Shown: piece after piece, positions 1-6,015 of the stretch
Layout: each line of letters begins with the position of its first letter
How positions within the stretch are numbered: the first letter of the stretch is position 1
From: a virus
Length of the DNA: 21,653 nt
Strand: one strand, 5' to 3'
IMG/VR virus record: IMGVR_UViG_3300020185_002578
Location: 1 to 21,653 of that record
Program-made: the position numbers and the translations under genes
Notes under the pieces: model-generated
Told to the model about the DNA's origin: nothing
Databases searched by the model: none
The model's input: only the letters and a program-made list of their open reading frames with translations

Positions 1-342
1 TGGATAGATACTAGCATATGTATCACAACCTGTATGTATAATAGGCAAGTCGTTAAACTCTTTAGTAGTTTCATGCACACCTGCGTCAAGTAATCCTTGT
101 ACTTCGGCATTATGAATAATACCTTGTTTCTGTTTTACATCACGCATTGGTTCATTTTTTAAGCCAAAGTTCATGCAACGAAAGTTACAACCGAAGGTGC
201 GTAGGAATACACTGGGTACTCCTACAAACTTGCCTTCGCCTTGTACACTATAAAATGCTTCTGAATATCTTAGTTTCATTGCTGGCTTTCTGTTAACTGC
301 TTCATGTGACGGATATCCTTTTTCATATACTGGTGATTCCAT
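1..342 (-). CDS. queE: QueE-like radical SAM enzyme, 7-carboxy-7-deazaguanine synthase (N-terminal 114 residues)
   Basis: Reading down from the ATG at 342 gives 114 open codons to the window edge, so the C-terminus lies outside. Residues 29-50 carry the QueE N-terminal signature (EAFYSVQGEGKFVG, then FLRTFGCN). QueE converts 6-carboxytetrahydropterin to 7-carboxy-7-deazaguanine using a [4Fe-4S] cluster and SAM. The radical SAM cysteines are unusual: C52 and C56 form the expected CX3C, but the residue where the third Cys should be is Phe59. A GCDTYAS motif, matching the WCDTxYA context of the canonical third Cys, appears only at C106, 49 residues after C56. The start overlaps the folE stop by one base (TAATG), so the two genes are probably translationally coupled. 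A QueE-family identity is well supported; activity with this layout is inferred. Confidence 0.8.
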   Translation of the reverse strand, partial: MESPVYEKGYPSHEAVNRKPAMKLRYSEAFYSVQGEGKFVGVPSVFLRTFGCNFRCMNFGLKNEPMRDVKQKQGIIHNAEVQGLLDAGVHETTKEFNDLPIIHTGCDTYASIYP

Positions 343-1025
343 TAGCAGCTAAACTCCTGTTGTAGTTTGATGTTGTCAAAGAACTCTTTCTTTGTACCTG
401 CATCAGTTTTAAATGCACCACGTAGTACAGTTGTTTGTGTTAAACTACTATGCGCCATAATGCCGCGATTCTCACAGCAACCGTGTGTTGCTTGAATGTA
501 AACACCTAAGTGTTCTGCACCTGTTGCTGCTGCAATTTCTCGTGCAATATCATTAGCAAGTTCTTCTTGCAGTGTGCCACGTCGAGCGCACCACTGTGCA
601 ATGCGTGTGTATTTGCTAAGTCCGATAAGTTTGTCTGCGGCAATAATACCAATGTACGCTACACCGCTTACTGGCTGGTGATGATGCGAACACATTGATT
701 TAAGTTCTGAACGCACTACAAGCATACCTTCGTAACGATCGTCGCTATCATTAGGAAATGCTGTTGCGCTAGGCATAGGATCATAACGACCTGCCATAAT
801 CTCATTAAAATACATTTTAGCCAATCGCCGTGCTGTACCTTTTGAGTTTGGATCGTTGTGTCGATCAATTACAAGTGCGTCTAATACACCTTCAAATGCT
901 AGTGTAGCATCTTCGATAAGTTCTTCCTTATCGCCATTCTGTAATACTTCAGAAATGTTATCGCCTGCCCAATAGCGTTGCTTTGCCTGTACTAGGCGGG
1001 CCTTAATTTCTTCACTTTTACTCAT
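342..1025 (-). CDS. folE: GTP cyclohydrolase I
   Basis: This 227-residue protein is a full-length type I GTP cyclohydrolase, which converts GTP to 7,8-dihydroneopterin triphosphate, the entry step of folate, biopterin and 7-deazaguanine synthesis. The zinc ligands are visible: CSHHHQP at 112-118 replaces the usual CEHHLLP (ligands C112 and H115), and HGCCENRG at 181-188 supplies C183. GLSKYTRIAQWCARR (135-149) matches the family core GLSKxxRIxxxxARR. The Glu of CEHH is Ser here and the post-Cys segment CENRG is unusual. The ATG at 1025 has an SD-like CGGAG upstream and a consensus promoter at 1071-1099. Coupling to queE by a TAATG overlap argues for a role in 7-deazaguanine rather than folate synthesis. 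Confidence 0.93.
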   Translation of the reverse strand: MSKSEEIKARLVQAKQRYWAGDNISEVLQNGDKEELIEDATLAFEGVLDALVIDRHNDPNSKGTARRLAKMYFNEIMAGRYDPMPSATAFPNDSDDRYEGMLVVRSELKSMCSHHHQPVSGVAYIGIIAADKLIGLSKYTRIAQWCARRGTLQEELANDIAREIAAATGAEHLGVYIQATHGCCENRGIMAHSSLTQTTVLRGAFKTDAGTKKEFFDNIKLQQEFSC

Positions 1026-1032
1026 TTAATTC

Positions 1033-1048
1033 TCCGATGTTAAGGCAG
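1033..1048 (-). promoter_or_regulatory. Small hairpin in the folE leader
   Basis: AGGCA and TGCCT are perfectly complementary around a 6-base loop, between the predicted transcription start (about 1064) and the folE ATG. A five-pair stem is too weak to call a terminator and has no U-run after it. It could modestly affect leader folding. I could not match it to a preQ1 riboswitch. Confidence 0.25.
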
Positions 1049-1070
1049 TGGATTGCCTGTAGTTAAATTT

Positions 1071-1099
1071 ATTATACAATGTATTTAGGTTAATGTCAA
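1071..1099 (-). promoter_or_regulatory. Sigma70-type promoter for folE-queE
   Basis: On the minus strand TTGACA (1094-1099) is followed after exactly 17 bases by TATAAT (1071-1076), a perfect consensus. The predicted start near 1064 leaves a leader of about 39 bases before the folE ATG. The first 12 spacer bases, TTAACCTAAATA, are identical to those of the promoter at 16468-16496. It sits directly after the stop codon of the upstream gene (1101-1103). Confidence 0.8.
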
Positions 1100-1100
1100 C

Positions 1101-1844
1101 TTATTTTTTCGGTTTTGGCGTAAAACTATGATGATTCATAAAATCATTATATAAATCTGCATTAAGATTTTTTTCTGTCCATGGCAATATTTCGTAAGGA
1201 ACCTCATCGTCTTTAACTAATATAAGTTGACAAAGTGGAGTTCCTGCTGGTATAAATGTTTCGCCTGGTCTTTTATGCCATTTTAAAATAACATTAATGG
1301 GCCATTGAGCACTATGGTCCAGAACTCCGTGTACCGATGAAAACTCTGTTCTGTCTCCATATGTAATAGGAGTAATTAATAATTTATAACCCTTAGGTAC
1401 ATCAACCCACCACGGCGTGGATATTTTAATTAATTCTTGTAGATCATTTTCAGCAAGAGGAACAGTATGAGCTTTATCTTCTGAACTAAACCACGAAATT
1501 AATCTTGCTTTATGAAAGTTTCGTTCTTCAAGATAGCGATACATTTTATCATTGAAAAAGTATTGAAACTTTTTAGGATCATCTTTTTCAGTTATTATTG
1601 TAAGGTCAAACCATGATTTTACAATATACCCCATACGCATAGAAGGTACAATACCAGGACATTTTACAGAACTAGTAATTGCTCTTTTAGTACCTTCTAC
1701 TGCATTCTGAGCCTTATAGTTTTTGACAACTTCCTTTTGCCAAGAAAAGCTTACTTCCTTTGATGGAACAATTGGATAAGTTTCTTGTACTTCAGGAAGC
1801 TGACAATAAAATTTTAATTTTGGTTTTTCTTTTTTCCAAAACAT
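1101..1844 (-). CDS. Conserved-looking phage protein of unknown function (247 aa)
   Basis: I do not recognise a named family. The N-terminus is Lys-rich (MFWKKEKPKLKF). The C-terminal half has a run of short predicted strands with the segment TFIPAGTPLCQLILV near residues 204-218. That segment faintly recalls the closing strand of the dUTPase/dCTP-deaminase fold (I-x-A-G-x-x-x-x-Q-L), but none of the nucleotide-binding motifs of that family is evident, so this is only a hint. The ATG at 1844 overlaps the stop of the upstream 66-residue gene (TAATG). Its stop lies just before the folE promoter, so it is the last gene of its transcription unit unless read-through occurs. Confidence 0.75.
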   Translation of the reverse strand: MFWKKEKPKLKFYCQLPEVQETYPIVPSKEVSFSWQKEVVKNYKAQNAVEGTKRAITSSVKCPGIVPSMRMGYIVKSWFDLTIITEKDDPKKFQYFFNDKMYRYLEERNFHKARLISWFSSEDKAHTVPLAENDLQELIKISTPWWVDVPKGYKLLITPITYGDRTEFSSVHGVLDHSAQWPINVILKWHKRPGETFIPAGTPLCQLILVKDDEVPYEILPWTEKNLNADLYNDFMNHHSFTPKPKK

Positions 1845-2044
1845 TATTCGAAATGTTCTTTCAACATTTCGATACGATCAGTTGCCGAAGCCATTTTATC
1901 AAGTTCTTCTTGAATAGCTTCTACAATATCGCTATGTTCACCAATACCGACACTTTGATGCATATACACCATAATGTTTGTTTTTGCTCTTTCGAGCTCA
2001 CCTTCGGCATGCATACGTGCTGCCTTAACTAGTTGTTCCTGCAT
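1844..2044 (-). CDS. Small acidic helical protein (66 aa), unknown function
   Basis: The protein is mostly alpha-helical by composition (MQEQLVKAARMHAEGELE at the start, acidic Leu/Met-rich helix at the end). There are no Cys residues and no catalytic motif. The start is well supported by an AAAGGAGA ribosome-binding site a few bases before the ATG at 2044. It overlaps the 3' end of the CDGSH-like gene by 20 bases and couples to the next gene by TAATG. It resembles small conserved proteins of T4-like marine phages, but that impression is from memory of the style, not from a search. Confidence 0.75.
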   Translation of the reverse strand: MQEQLVKAARMHAEGELERAKTNIMVYMHQSVGIGEHSDIVEAIQEELDKMASATDRIEMLKEHFE

Positions 2045-2168
2045 CTTTTTTCTCCTTTAATGCCTGTCTTTTGTTATACTCATCTAGTTTAACACGATAT
2101 TCGTCTTCTGTCAAGCTATGCCAACCAACGCATCTGCCTGTTGGCGATCTTCCACATCCGCAACTCAT
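2025..2168 (-). CDS. CDGSH-like metal-binding miniprotein (47 aa)
   Basis: This short frame starts at ATG 2168, in an ATGA overlap with the stop of the DUF805 gene, and ends at TAA 2027-2025. The N-terminus reads MSCGCGRSPTGRCVGWH, giving C3-x-C5-x2-S8-x4-C13-x-G-x-H17. The CDGSH [2Fe-2S] consensus is C-x-C-x2-S/T-x3-P-x-C-D-G-x-H, so the three Cys, the Ser, the Gly and the His all match with one residue fewer between Ser and Cys, and Val in place of Asp. The rest is a charged helix (LTEDEYRVKLDEYNKRQ). It could bind a 3Cys-1His Fe-S cluster or a zinc ion. The frame is supported by its position filling an otherwise empty gap and by the coupled start. Confidence 0.75.
   Translation of the reverse strand: MSCGCGRSPTGRCVGWHSLTEDEYRVKLDEYNKRQALKEKKDAGTTS
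2086..2114 (-). promoter_or_regulatory. Possible promoter for the 66-aa and 247-aa genes
   Basis: TTGACA (2109-2114) and TAAACT (2086-2091) lie 17 bases apart inside the CDGSH-like gene, with the predicted start about 35 bases before the ATG at 2044. The -35 is perfect but the -10 matches only four of six positions, so this is weaker than the other four promoters. Confidence 0.4.
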
Positions 2169-2470
2169 TCTGTGTCTTCTTGTTTAGATCCGATACACCC
2201 AAATGCAATAGTTGCAACTGTGCCAACGTATGGAATCAAAGTAACTAGTATCCACCATACGTTAAGTCCTGCATCACGCAGGCGCTTTACTGTAACAGCA
2301 ATCATAGCCCATAGAGCGGCGACGAACAAAACGATTGCAATCAGCGCACCTAATCCACCTGAACCTTCTATCGCAATAAATCCTGCTACATATGCTAGAA
2401 TAGAAATAACTAATACTGCCCAATATTCTTGGCGCTTTGCTGTTCCATTAAAATTAAAATATTCTTTCAT
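2165..2470 (-). CDS. DUF805 family small membrane protein (101 aa)
   Basis: The start MKEYFNFNGTAKRQEYW is the DUF805 signature (F-x-F-x-G-x-x-x-R-x-E-YW). Three hydrophobic stretches follow: about residues 18-36, 40-60 and 72-92. The loop TVKRLRDAGLNVWW (60-73) matches the conserved VRRLHDxGxSxWW of the family. DUF805 proteins (for example E. coli YhaH) are inner-membrane proteins of unknown function. An AAGGAAGA ribosome-binding site precedes the ATG. It sits between a phosphoribosyltransferase gene and the CDGSH-like miniprotein, with ATGA coupling to the latter. Such genes are uncommon in T4 itself. Confidence 0.88.
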   Translation of the reverse strand: MKEYFNFNGTAKRQEYWAVLVISILAYVAGFIAIEGSGGLGALIAIVLFVAALWAMIAVTVKRLRDAGLNVWWILVTLIPYVGTVATIAFGCIGSKQEDTE

Positions 2471-2471
2471 C

Positions 2472-3029
2472 TTATCTTCCTTGTTTCTCGTATGGATATA
2501 CTAACCATACATCTTCTTCTGCCTTATTAACTTCGTCCCAGTGATATTGTACTTCACCAAATTCGCTGCTTAAATTTTCAGTCATTACAGCAAATCGAAC
2601 ATTTTGTCCCCATATAGTATTCCAGTTAGGATCATCAGGCAAACAAGAACTTTGCCAGTCTTGTTTAATCCACTCAAACGTAGCGCCAGTATCGTTGATG
2701 TCATCTACAATGAGAATGTTTTTCTTTGCACCTGAATTGCTTTTTACATTCTCCATAATGCCGTCACGATCTAATTCTGACACATAACCAAACGCATCTT
2801 CTGACATCCAACAGTTGCTTTCAGGACCTTGCCCATCACCATCTCGTAGTCTTACATCTAATGCATAATGGTTACAGTCAGTTAGATGACTTAGTATAAC
2901 ACTTAGCGGTAATCCACCTCTATTTAACCCTACAATGTAATCAGGCCGCCACGTATCTTTATACATTTGTAGGGCAATACTGTGAGCAGCCTTATGCACA
3001 TCGTCCCAACTGTAAAACTTCTTTTTCAT
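2472..3029 (-). CDS. Phosphoribosyltransferase (purine type I PRTase fold)
   Basis: Residues 105-118 read ILIVDDINDTGATF, the PRPP-binding loop of type I phosphoribosyltransferases. DYIVGLNRGGLPLSVILS (30-47) is the usual strand and loop that precedes it in xanthine/guanine/hypoxanthine PRTases. These enzymes join a nucleobase to PRPP. The best start is ATG at 3029, giving 185 residues and a TGATG overlap with the upstream stop; a TTG one codon earlier is less likely. Substrate cannot be read from the sequence. Purine salvage is the default guess; acting on a deazapurine is possible because 7-deazaguanine genes flank it. Confidence 0.85.
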   Translation of the reverse strand: MKKKFYSWDDVHKAAHSIALQMYKDTWRPDYIVGLNRGGLPLSVILSHLTDCNHYALDVRLRDGDGQGPESNCWMSEDAFGYVSELDRDGIMENVKSNSGAKKNILIVDDINDTGATFEWIKQDWQSSCLPDDPNWNTIWGQNVRFAVMTENLSSEFGEVQYHWDEVNKAEEDVWLVYPYEKQGR

Positions 3030-3220
3030 CAATATTCCACCGTTTGTTTTAAGTACTGTATTTCAACTTCTTTTGCTTCTGTATCACTATTAAAGCCGTC
3101 GTGTAATCTATATGATACACCTTGTTTGTAAAGTTTTGCATTTAGTTTATTTAGATCTTTTATTAGTGTATTAAGATCTTTCACCATTTCAATTACTTTA
3201 GGATCTTTCATTTTTTCCAT
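3029..3220 (-). CDS. Small charged helical protein (63 aa), unknown
   Basis: The middle is a Leu/Lys/Asn heptad-like helix (VKDLNTLIKDLNKLNAKLY, 14-32) that could form a coiled coil. No family is recognised. Two starts are possible: ATG at 3220, or ATG at 3211, which makes a clean ATGA overlap with the upstream stop and would give 60 residues. It couples to the phosphoribosyltransferase gene by TGATG. Confidence 0.65.
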   Translation of the reverse strand: MEKMKDPKVIEMVKDLNTLIKDLNKLNAKLYKQGVSYRLHDGFNSDTEAKEVEIQYLKQTVEY

Positions 3221-3432
3221 TCATCCATTTCGGTTTTAATTTCATCGCCTTCAGTATCGTTAGCAATACCTCGAGCAATAGCTTGAATATCGGCAATAAG
3301 ATTTTGACATGTTGTTTTGTCATATTCTTTATAAGAAATCTCAGCAAACTCGTTACGAACTCGATGCAATAAGATTGCTTTGTCTTTCATTAAATTAATA
3401 CGATGTATAAGATCTTCTATAGTGTGTAACAT
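3208..3432 (-). CDS. Small protein (74 aa), unknown
   Basis: A helical protein without recognisable motifs, beginning MLHTIEDLIHRINLMKDKA. The C-terminal third is acidic. The ATG at 3432 overlaps the stop of the upstream gene (TAATG). Existence as a gene is supported by tight packing and coupling on both sides; function is unknown. Confidence 0.65.
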   Translation of the reverse strand: MLHTIEDLIHRINLMKDKAILLHRVRNEFAEISYKEYDKTTCQNLIADIQAIARGIANDTEGDEIKTEMDEWKK

Positions 3433-3776
3433 TAAAAAGGTAACTCCTCGTCCTTGTCGTTCTTGCCTTTCCAGTCTTGATGCACTAGAGTGTAGATAGT
3501 TTTAAAGTTTTCGTATGCTTGAGCTAATGCAGGATAGTCTTTGCACATATCTTCTACTTTAGCAACACTAGGCATTGTATCTTCAAACTCTGTTTGCTCC
3601 CAAACAATACTATCAGCCCAGTGTGTGTCTTCGAGCGTAACAGTACTAGTATTGATAGTACTTGTTGTAATACTACTAACGTCAACAGTATCAACTGTAT
3701 AATCACTAACACTAAATGTATAATCACTTTCATCTACATTAATAGTAATAGTGTCACTCGCTTTTGATTGCGTCAT
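3432..3776 (-). CDS. Ser/Thr/Val-rich protein with helical C-terminus (114 aa)
   Basis: Residues 9-48 are a low-complexity beta-type stretch of Thr, Ser, Val and Asp (for example SSITTSTINTSTVTL), and the DNA shows matching short repeats of agt/act triplets around 3640-3750. The C-terminal part (YPALAQAYENFKTIYTLV and WKGK) is an ordinary amphipathic helix. A GGAG ribosome-binding site lies inside the end of the glycosyltransferase gene, with which this gene overlaps by 23 bases. Function is unknown. Confidence 0.7.
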   Translation of the reverse strand: MTQSKASDTITINVDESDYTFSVSDYTVDTVDVSSITTSTINTSTVTLEDTHWADSIVWEQTEFEDTMPSVAKVEDMCKDYPALAQAYENFKTIYTLVHQDWKGKNDKDEELPF

Positions 3777-4812
3777 AAAGAGCTGCTCCGCTAAAAAATT
3801 CTTTGTTAAGTTTCGTGCGTTGTTTTTCTAAACTTACAAGATAATCATTATAGTTTTCCATATAGTCACGTATCTTAGCAACGAGTTCTGATCTATGTAT
3901 TCTATAATTACTATAGTCGTCTGTCCATTTACTAGGATATTTGAACTCGGGTAATGCCATTTCAGTATAACTTAGTCTATCTGGCACCATAGGAATAGCA
4001 TCTACTAATGCACCTTCGTACCAACTAATACCTAGTGTTTCTTGTAGATTAGCACTGAACACTAGTTTAGCTTCACCTAGCAAGTTATGGTATTCATTTT
4101 TAGTAAGTTCACGTTCTTGACATATAACAAACTCGTACTCAGGAAGTTGATCTGCTAAGTCTCTAAAGATATCAACTTGCTTCTCAGGAGCAACACGATG
4201 CGGAAAGAGTATAAGATTGCGTTTCTCCATACCTTTATAACTATCTAAACTGTTCTTTAGATACTCCATAGGCCAACCTACACGATGTATTTTGTCCCAG
4301 TCTATTGCATAGTCTTCATCAAACACATCTGTAAACATATCAATATGAAAGTCACTTGCAAAGAAGTTGTCATCATAACATTCAAACATTGACATTTCAG
4401 CATGTCTAACCCAAGGCTTATCGCCTATAAGTCTACCTAAGAAGTCTTGAGGATCATAACTACCAGCATGCCATAACCCACCAACATTAATGTCAACGCT
4501 TAATAGTTCTGCCATATAGCGTAGTTGTATAACAGTAGGGTTCCAAGCATCTGTATATAAAAAATAGTCACCATCGGCTACTTGTCCTTTGCAGAACATT
4601 TCACCGATGGTTTCTAGTTGTTTACTTTTGTAAACATTTGTACCGCCAAAGTTTAAAAACGCCCCAGGCGTGGTTGCTTGAGGAGTTTCTCCACCACTAA
4701 TAACATTTACTTTCTCATTTGTAGCTCGTTGCAGTTGCCGTGGAAGATGTTCTTTCCACTGTTTAGTATAACGTGTGTCTACTGCTTCGATGTCTACAAT
4801 GTGAATTGTCAT
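3754..4812 (-). CDS. GT-B fold glycosyltransferase (352 aa)
   Basis: The C-terminal half has the hallmarks of retaining GT-B enzymes related to family 4. FPHRVAPEKQVDIF (203-216) is the donor-side strand and loop. QETLGISWYE contains the E-x7-E pair (E258 and E266), followed by GALVDAIPMVPD. The N-terminal half (strand IHIVDIEA, then LYTDAWNP near 85-92) would be the acceptor domain. There is no signal peptide or membrane segment, so it acts in the cytoplasm. Substrate is unknown: it could glycosylate phage DNA, a host glycan or a nucleotide-sugar product. It is not visibly similar to the T4 alpha- or beta-glucosyltransferases. It couples to the upstream 65-residue gene by TAATG and lies two genes downstream of queD. 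Confidence 0.82.
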   Translation of the reverse strand: MTIHIVDIEAVDTRYTKQWKEHLPRQLQRATNEKVNVISGGETPQATTPGAFLNFGGTNVYKSKQLETIGEMFCKGQVADGDYFLYTDAWNPTVIQLRYMAELLSVDINVGGLWHAGSYDPQDFLGRLIGDKPWVRHAEMSMFECYDDNFFASDFHIDMFTDVFDEDYAIDWDKIHRVGWPMEYLKNSLDSYKGMEKRNLILFPHRVAPEKQVDIFRDLADQLPEYEFVICQERELTKNEYHNLLGEAKLVFSANLQETLGISWYEGALVDAIPMVPDRLSYTEMALPEFKYPSKWTDDYSNYRIHRSELVAKIRDYMENYNDYLVSLEKQRTKLNKEFFSGAALYDAIKSE

Positions 4813-5009
4813 TATCTTTTCCTACTTTCTGCCCGAGCTTTTGCTCGTTTCCAGTTTTGCCACTTTTGATATGCAATCCATACAGGGGCATCACGTTTAT
4901 ATAAATCTTTTTCATTATAAACATAGCCTGGACCTTCGAAGCGACAAAAGTCGAGAAAAGCGTCAAGATCGTTAAACACTTTATTTACTACCGGATTTTT
5001 GATAGTCAT
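4812..5009 (-). CDS. Small aromatic/basic protein (65 aa), unknown
   Basis: The protein has an aromatic middle (FLDFCRFEGPGYVYNEKDLY, 18-37) and a basic C-terminal helix (WQNWKRAKARAESRKR). I recognise no named family. A GGAATTAGG stretch upstream can serve as ribosome-binding site. The 3' end overlaps the glycosyltransferase start by one base. A longer competing frame at 4763-4966 is a shadow that collides with the glycosyltransferase start. Confidence 0.7.
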   Translation of the reverse strand: MTIKNPVVNKVFNDLDAFLDFCRFEGPGYVYNEKDLYKRDAPVWIAYQKWQNWKRAKARAESRKR

Positions 5010-5022
5010 TTACCTAATTCCT

Positions 5023-5418
5023 TTATGCTGGGTAAATAATTTGACAGCCATTTTCGTTATCTTCAGCTACGCTGATTTCTACAAAGCGGCCGGGATACTT
5101 TGCAGAAATTTCTTTATACAAGTCATCTGCAATCATTTCGCAGCTCTTGTGATCTAGTTGTAGTACTGCTGTAGAACTATCTACTTCAGCATACAACCGT
5201 TCCATCCAGCGTTTGAACTGAATGAATTCAATATCGCGATCGTTATGAAATACTTCAATACGAACACGAAAGTGAAAAATATGACGATGTGGAATACCAA
5301 GGAATGATACGTCATCCCAATCGCCGGTTGCTAGTTTAGGATCAGTATCTGCGCCTGGGTACATATGTACACCTTCTTTTGTAAAGGTTACCCAGATACT
5401 ACGTTCTGCTTTATCCAT
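5023..5418 (-). CDS. queD: QueD/PTPS-like 6-carboxytetrahydropterin synthase homologue
   Basis: From ATG 5418 this is 131 residues, the usual QueD size. H18 (EGVHMYPG) corresponds to the first zinc His, and PHRHIFHFRVRIEV (43-56) to the HGHxYxVxV segment with H44 and H46. LDHKSC (88-93) matches the catalytic Asp-His, and VAED near 117-120 the distal Glu. QueD converts dihydroneopterin triphosphate to 6-carboxytetrahydropterin. The nucleophilic Cys normally four residues before HGH is missing: there is no Cys between H18 and H44. The frame is open to an ATG at 5478, but the promoter at 5485-5513 predicts transcription to begin almost at that codon. The purine-rich GAGAAGAAG before 5418 makes the inner start more likely. 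Confidence 0.8.
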   Translation of the reverse strand: MDKAERSIWVTFTKEGVHMYPGADTDPKLATGDWDDVSFLGIPHRHIFHFRVRIEVFHNDRDIEFIQFKRWMERLYAEVDSSTAVLQLDHKSCEMIADDLYKEISAKYPGRFVEISVAEDNENGCQIIYPA

Positions 5419-5484
5419 TTTGTCTTCTTCTCTCAATCTGCGTTGCATGTAATTATAATACGATTCGCGTTGTTCCATAGTATT

Positions 5485-5513
5485 AGTATACTTTCATTTA
5501 AGAACTTTGTCAA
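5485..5513 (-). promoter_or_regulatory. Sigma70-type promoter for queD
   Basis: TTGACA (5508-5513), 17 bases, TATACT (5485-5490). It overlaps the last codons of the upstream 173-residue gene. The predicted start is near 5478, so it argues against ATG 5478 as the queD start unless the mRNA is leaderless. Confidence 0.72.
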
Positions 5514-6015
5514 GGCCATATTTACTCCAATCCGTAAATTTATCACGGTCCATCAAGTCATGCAGGCTATGGCACCAAACGCCTGGATTGCTTGCTTTAA
5601 AATCTTTGTCGTCAATTTTAATCATTGTGTTGTAGTTCCATAGTTTGCTATACGGTACTACAACACGCAGTTGCGGAATAAAGTTATCACTTTCAACTAG
5701 ACCTCCGTCTAAGAACCATTCCAAATTAATAGTACTAGGAATGTCTAGACTGCATAGAATGTTTTGATCTGTAAACGCACGGATCATTAGATCCCAGTCT
5801 TCGAAGTCATCTGCTGTCACAGGGTTATAACTATGATTAGCACCAAAGAATATGTGTTCGCAACCTTCTCTGTTGTAGAACTCCATAATATCATGAAAGC
5901 TCTGAATGCCAGTAACAAACAATGTCTTCATTCCAAACGCAGGAGTCTTTTCAACTTCTATGCCTGTAAAGAATGTAATACTGTCTGCTTCACCTGTTTT
6001 ATAATCACGCTTCAT
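5494..6015 (-). CDS. Unknown protein between the DpdA-like and queD genes (173 aa)
   Basis: A soluble mixed alpha/beta protein beginning MKRDYKTGEADSITFFTG. Features that stand out are EVEKTPAFGMKTLFVTG (21-37), HIFFGANHSYNP (54-65), and a C-terminal block IDDKDFKASNPGVW followed by FTDWSKYG. There is no ATP-pyrophosphatase SGGxDS motif, so it is not an ordinary QueC, and no other enzyme family is obvious. Its start overlaps the DUF465-like stop (ATGA) and its end carries the queD promoter. The location suggests a role in 7-deazaguanine synthesis or use, which is inference only. Confidence 0.78.
   Translation of the reverse strand: MKRDYKTGEADSITFFTGIEVEKTPAFGMKTLFVTGIQSFHDIMEFYNREGCEHIFFGANHSYNPVTADDFEDWDLMIRAFTDQNILCSLDIPSTINLEWFLDGGLVESDNFIPQLRVVVPYSKLWNYNTMIKIDDKDFKASNPGVWCHSLHDLMDRDKFTDWSKYGLDKVLK

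Noticed and set aside
510-698. Plus-strand open frames (for example 510-698, 2118-2504, 13869-14402, 20539-20868)
   Set aside because: All lie opposite strong minus-strand genes, show compositional artefacts of reverse reading (Ser, Cys or Phe runs) and have no ribosome-binding sites.
1026-1064. preQ1 riboswitch in the folE leader
   Set aside because: The leader has a short GGCA/TGCC hairpin but lacks the A-rich tail and the conserved stem sequence of preQ1-I or preQ1-II classes.
4763-4966. 67-codon minus-strand frame
   Set aside because: It runs through the 65-residue gene in another frame and overlaps the glycosyltransferase start; the 4812-5009 frame has better spacing and coupling.
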